From contig NW_027473314.1 in assembly GCF_050947335.1 (NCBI RefSeq), positions 186,001 through 250,000 of the forward strand: DNA of 64,000 bases, written 5' to 3'. Source of the stretch: Megachile rotundata. Its lineage: Eukaryota > Arthropoda > Insecta > Hymenoptera > Megachilidae. Shown piece after piece: positions 63,501 to 64,000 of this stretch. Position 1 is the first letter of the stretch; each line of letters starts with the position of its first letter. The notes beneath the pieces are model-generated. The model was not told where the DNA came from and ran no database searches. It saw only the letters and a program-made list of their open reading frames with translations. The position numbers and the translations under genes are program-made.

Positions 63501-64000
63501 TCATACAATCACAATCATACAATCACAATCATACAATCACAGTCATACCTTCACAATCATACAATCACAATCATACAATCACAATCATACAATCACAATC
63601 ATACAATCACAATCATACAATCACAAACATACAATCACAATCATACAATCACAATCATACAGTCACAATCATGTAATCACAATCATACAATCACAATCAT
63701 ACAATCACAATCATACAATCACAATCATACATTCACAATCATACAATCACAATCATACAATCGCAATCATACAATCGCAATCAAAGAATCACAATCATAC
63801 GATCACAATCATACAATCACAATCATACAATCACAATCATACAATCGCAATCATACAATCACATTCATACAATCACAATCATACTATCACAATCATACAA
63901 TCGCAATCATACAATCACAATCTCACAATCACGATCATACAATAACGATCATCCAATCACAATCATACAATCGCAATCATACAATCACAAACATACAATC
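60591..64000 (+). repeat. Truncated HOR unit repeated in tandem (2,198 bp)
   Basis: The start-of-unit sequence at 60,591 begins again at 62,789, only 2,198 bp (157 monomers) later. The first of these units therefore lacks the later two thirds, including the 20-bp monomer. Its content (ccttcac, atgtaatc, acattcac, aatcccaatc) matches 54,593-56,760. The second copy tracks it at 2,198 then 2,184 bp and is cut by the window end, so its full length is unknown. Confidence 0.85.

Larger units (their letters stand above)
1..64000. repeat. 14-bp satellite DNA array filling the window
   Basis: The + strand consensus monomer is aatcacaatcatac: 7 A, 3 T, 4 C and no G. It repeats head to tail from the first to the last base, with no inverted segment. 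Monomers differ mainly by single substitutions, often A to G (cac to cgc, acaatc to acgatc or acagtc, atac to atgc). Variants cluster in recurring islands separated by runs of perfect consensus. The landmark ccttaatt falls at phase 3 modulo 14 from 171 to 16,425, then at 9, 1, 7, 13 and 5 after successive +6 insertions, so the register is otherwise unbroken. Both array ends lie outside the window. Satellite nature is seen directly; a heterochromatic, subtelomeric or centromeric location is inference. Host species is not recognised. Confidence 0.98.

Noticed and set aside
1..64000. About 90 + strand open reading frames of 61-831 codons, many overlapping in two frames
   Set aside because: They are translations of the satellite. 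All three forward frames give the same 14-residue cycle, starts and stops are single-base monomer variants, stops appear freely, and neighbouring copies shift frame by one monomer. No domain, signal peptide, promoter or splice structure is visible.
1..64000. CRISPR array
   Set aside because: There are no unique spacers between repeats; the units abut directly and no cas genes are present.
1..64000. Telomeric repeat tract
   Set aside because: The G/T-rich strand has no GG or GGG runs and does not match known telomere motifs. The HOR structure with segmental duplications fits satellite DNA better. A subtelomeric position remains possible.
1..64000. CENP-B box or known centromeric satellite signature
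   Set aside because: I saw nothing like the CENP-B box, and the 14-bp monomer is far shorter than nucleosome-length centromeric monomers. Centromere function can be neither supported nor excluded.
1..64000. Wholesale assembly artefact
   Set aside because: Copies differ by private substitutions and graded multiples of 14 bp, which simple false duplication would not make. Local copy-number errors in clean runs remain possible and need raw reads.
1..64000. tRNA, rRNA, terminators or hairpins
   Set aside because: The + strand is nearly free of G, so it cannot form GC-paired stems with itself. No palindromes or conserved RNA motifs were seen.

Overview
The whole 64 kb window is one uninterrupted tandem satellite array. 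The monomer is 14 bp (aatcacaatcatac on the + strand; G/T-rich complement). By the phase of recurring landmark variants there are about 4,570 monomers. I see no gene, RNA gene, transposon, CRISPR array, origin or unique sequence, and the array runs off both ends. An array this long with higher-order repeat (HOR) structure suggests a eukaryote (heterochromatin, subtelomere or centromere). The sequence does not let me name the species or the chromosomal location.

The 14-bp register holds across the window except at five sites (18,073; 25,177; 29,943; 52,335; 58,347). At each, an extra hexamer acaatc makes a 20-bp monomer. Landmark variants shift phase by exactly +6 after each site, and I found no other lasting shift. 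Size differences between related blocks are otherwise multiples of 14 bp.

Layout. (1) 1-15.0 kb, left domain: a ~3.8-kb block at 1-3,780 recurs 11,088-11,060 bp later at 11,089-14,840. Between the copies lie a 1,358-bp tandem duplication (4.06-6.69 kb) and a 1,694-bp tandem duplication (7.75-11.05 kb). (2) 15-21.4 kb, transition: a partial HOR unit with the first 20-bp monomer, then a 910-bp duplication (18.99-20.77 kb). (3) 21.45-32.2 kb: two HOR units of 5,774 and 5,004 bp; the second has a 1,036-bp internal deletion. (4) 32.2-49.0 kb, central domain without 20-bp monomers: nested duplications with periods 1,820, 546, 994 and 1,344 bp. (5) 49.0-64.0 kb: HOR units of 5,578 and 5,998 bp, then a 2,198-bp truncated unit repeated again at the window end.

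The many long + strand open frames (up to 831 codons) are a by-product of the repeat. Because 14 is not a multiple of 3, every frame reads the same 42-nt cycle (TITIIQSQSYNHNH), which has no stop codon. The minus strand meets TGA in every cycle. I annotate no coding sequence. The interest here is the evolutionary architecture: a strict monomer register, variant islands that spread as blocks, nested duplications at many scales, and a single indel that works as a lineage marker.
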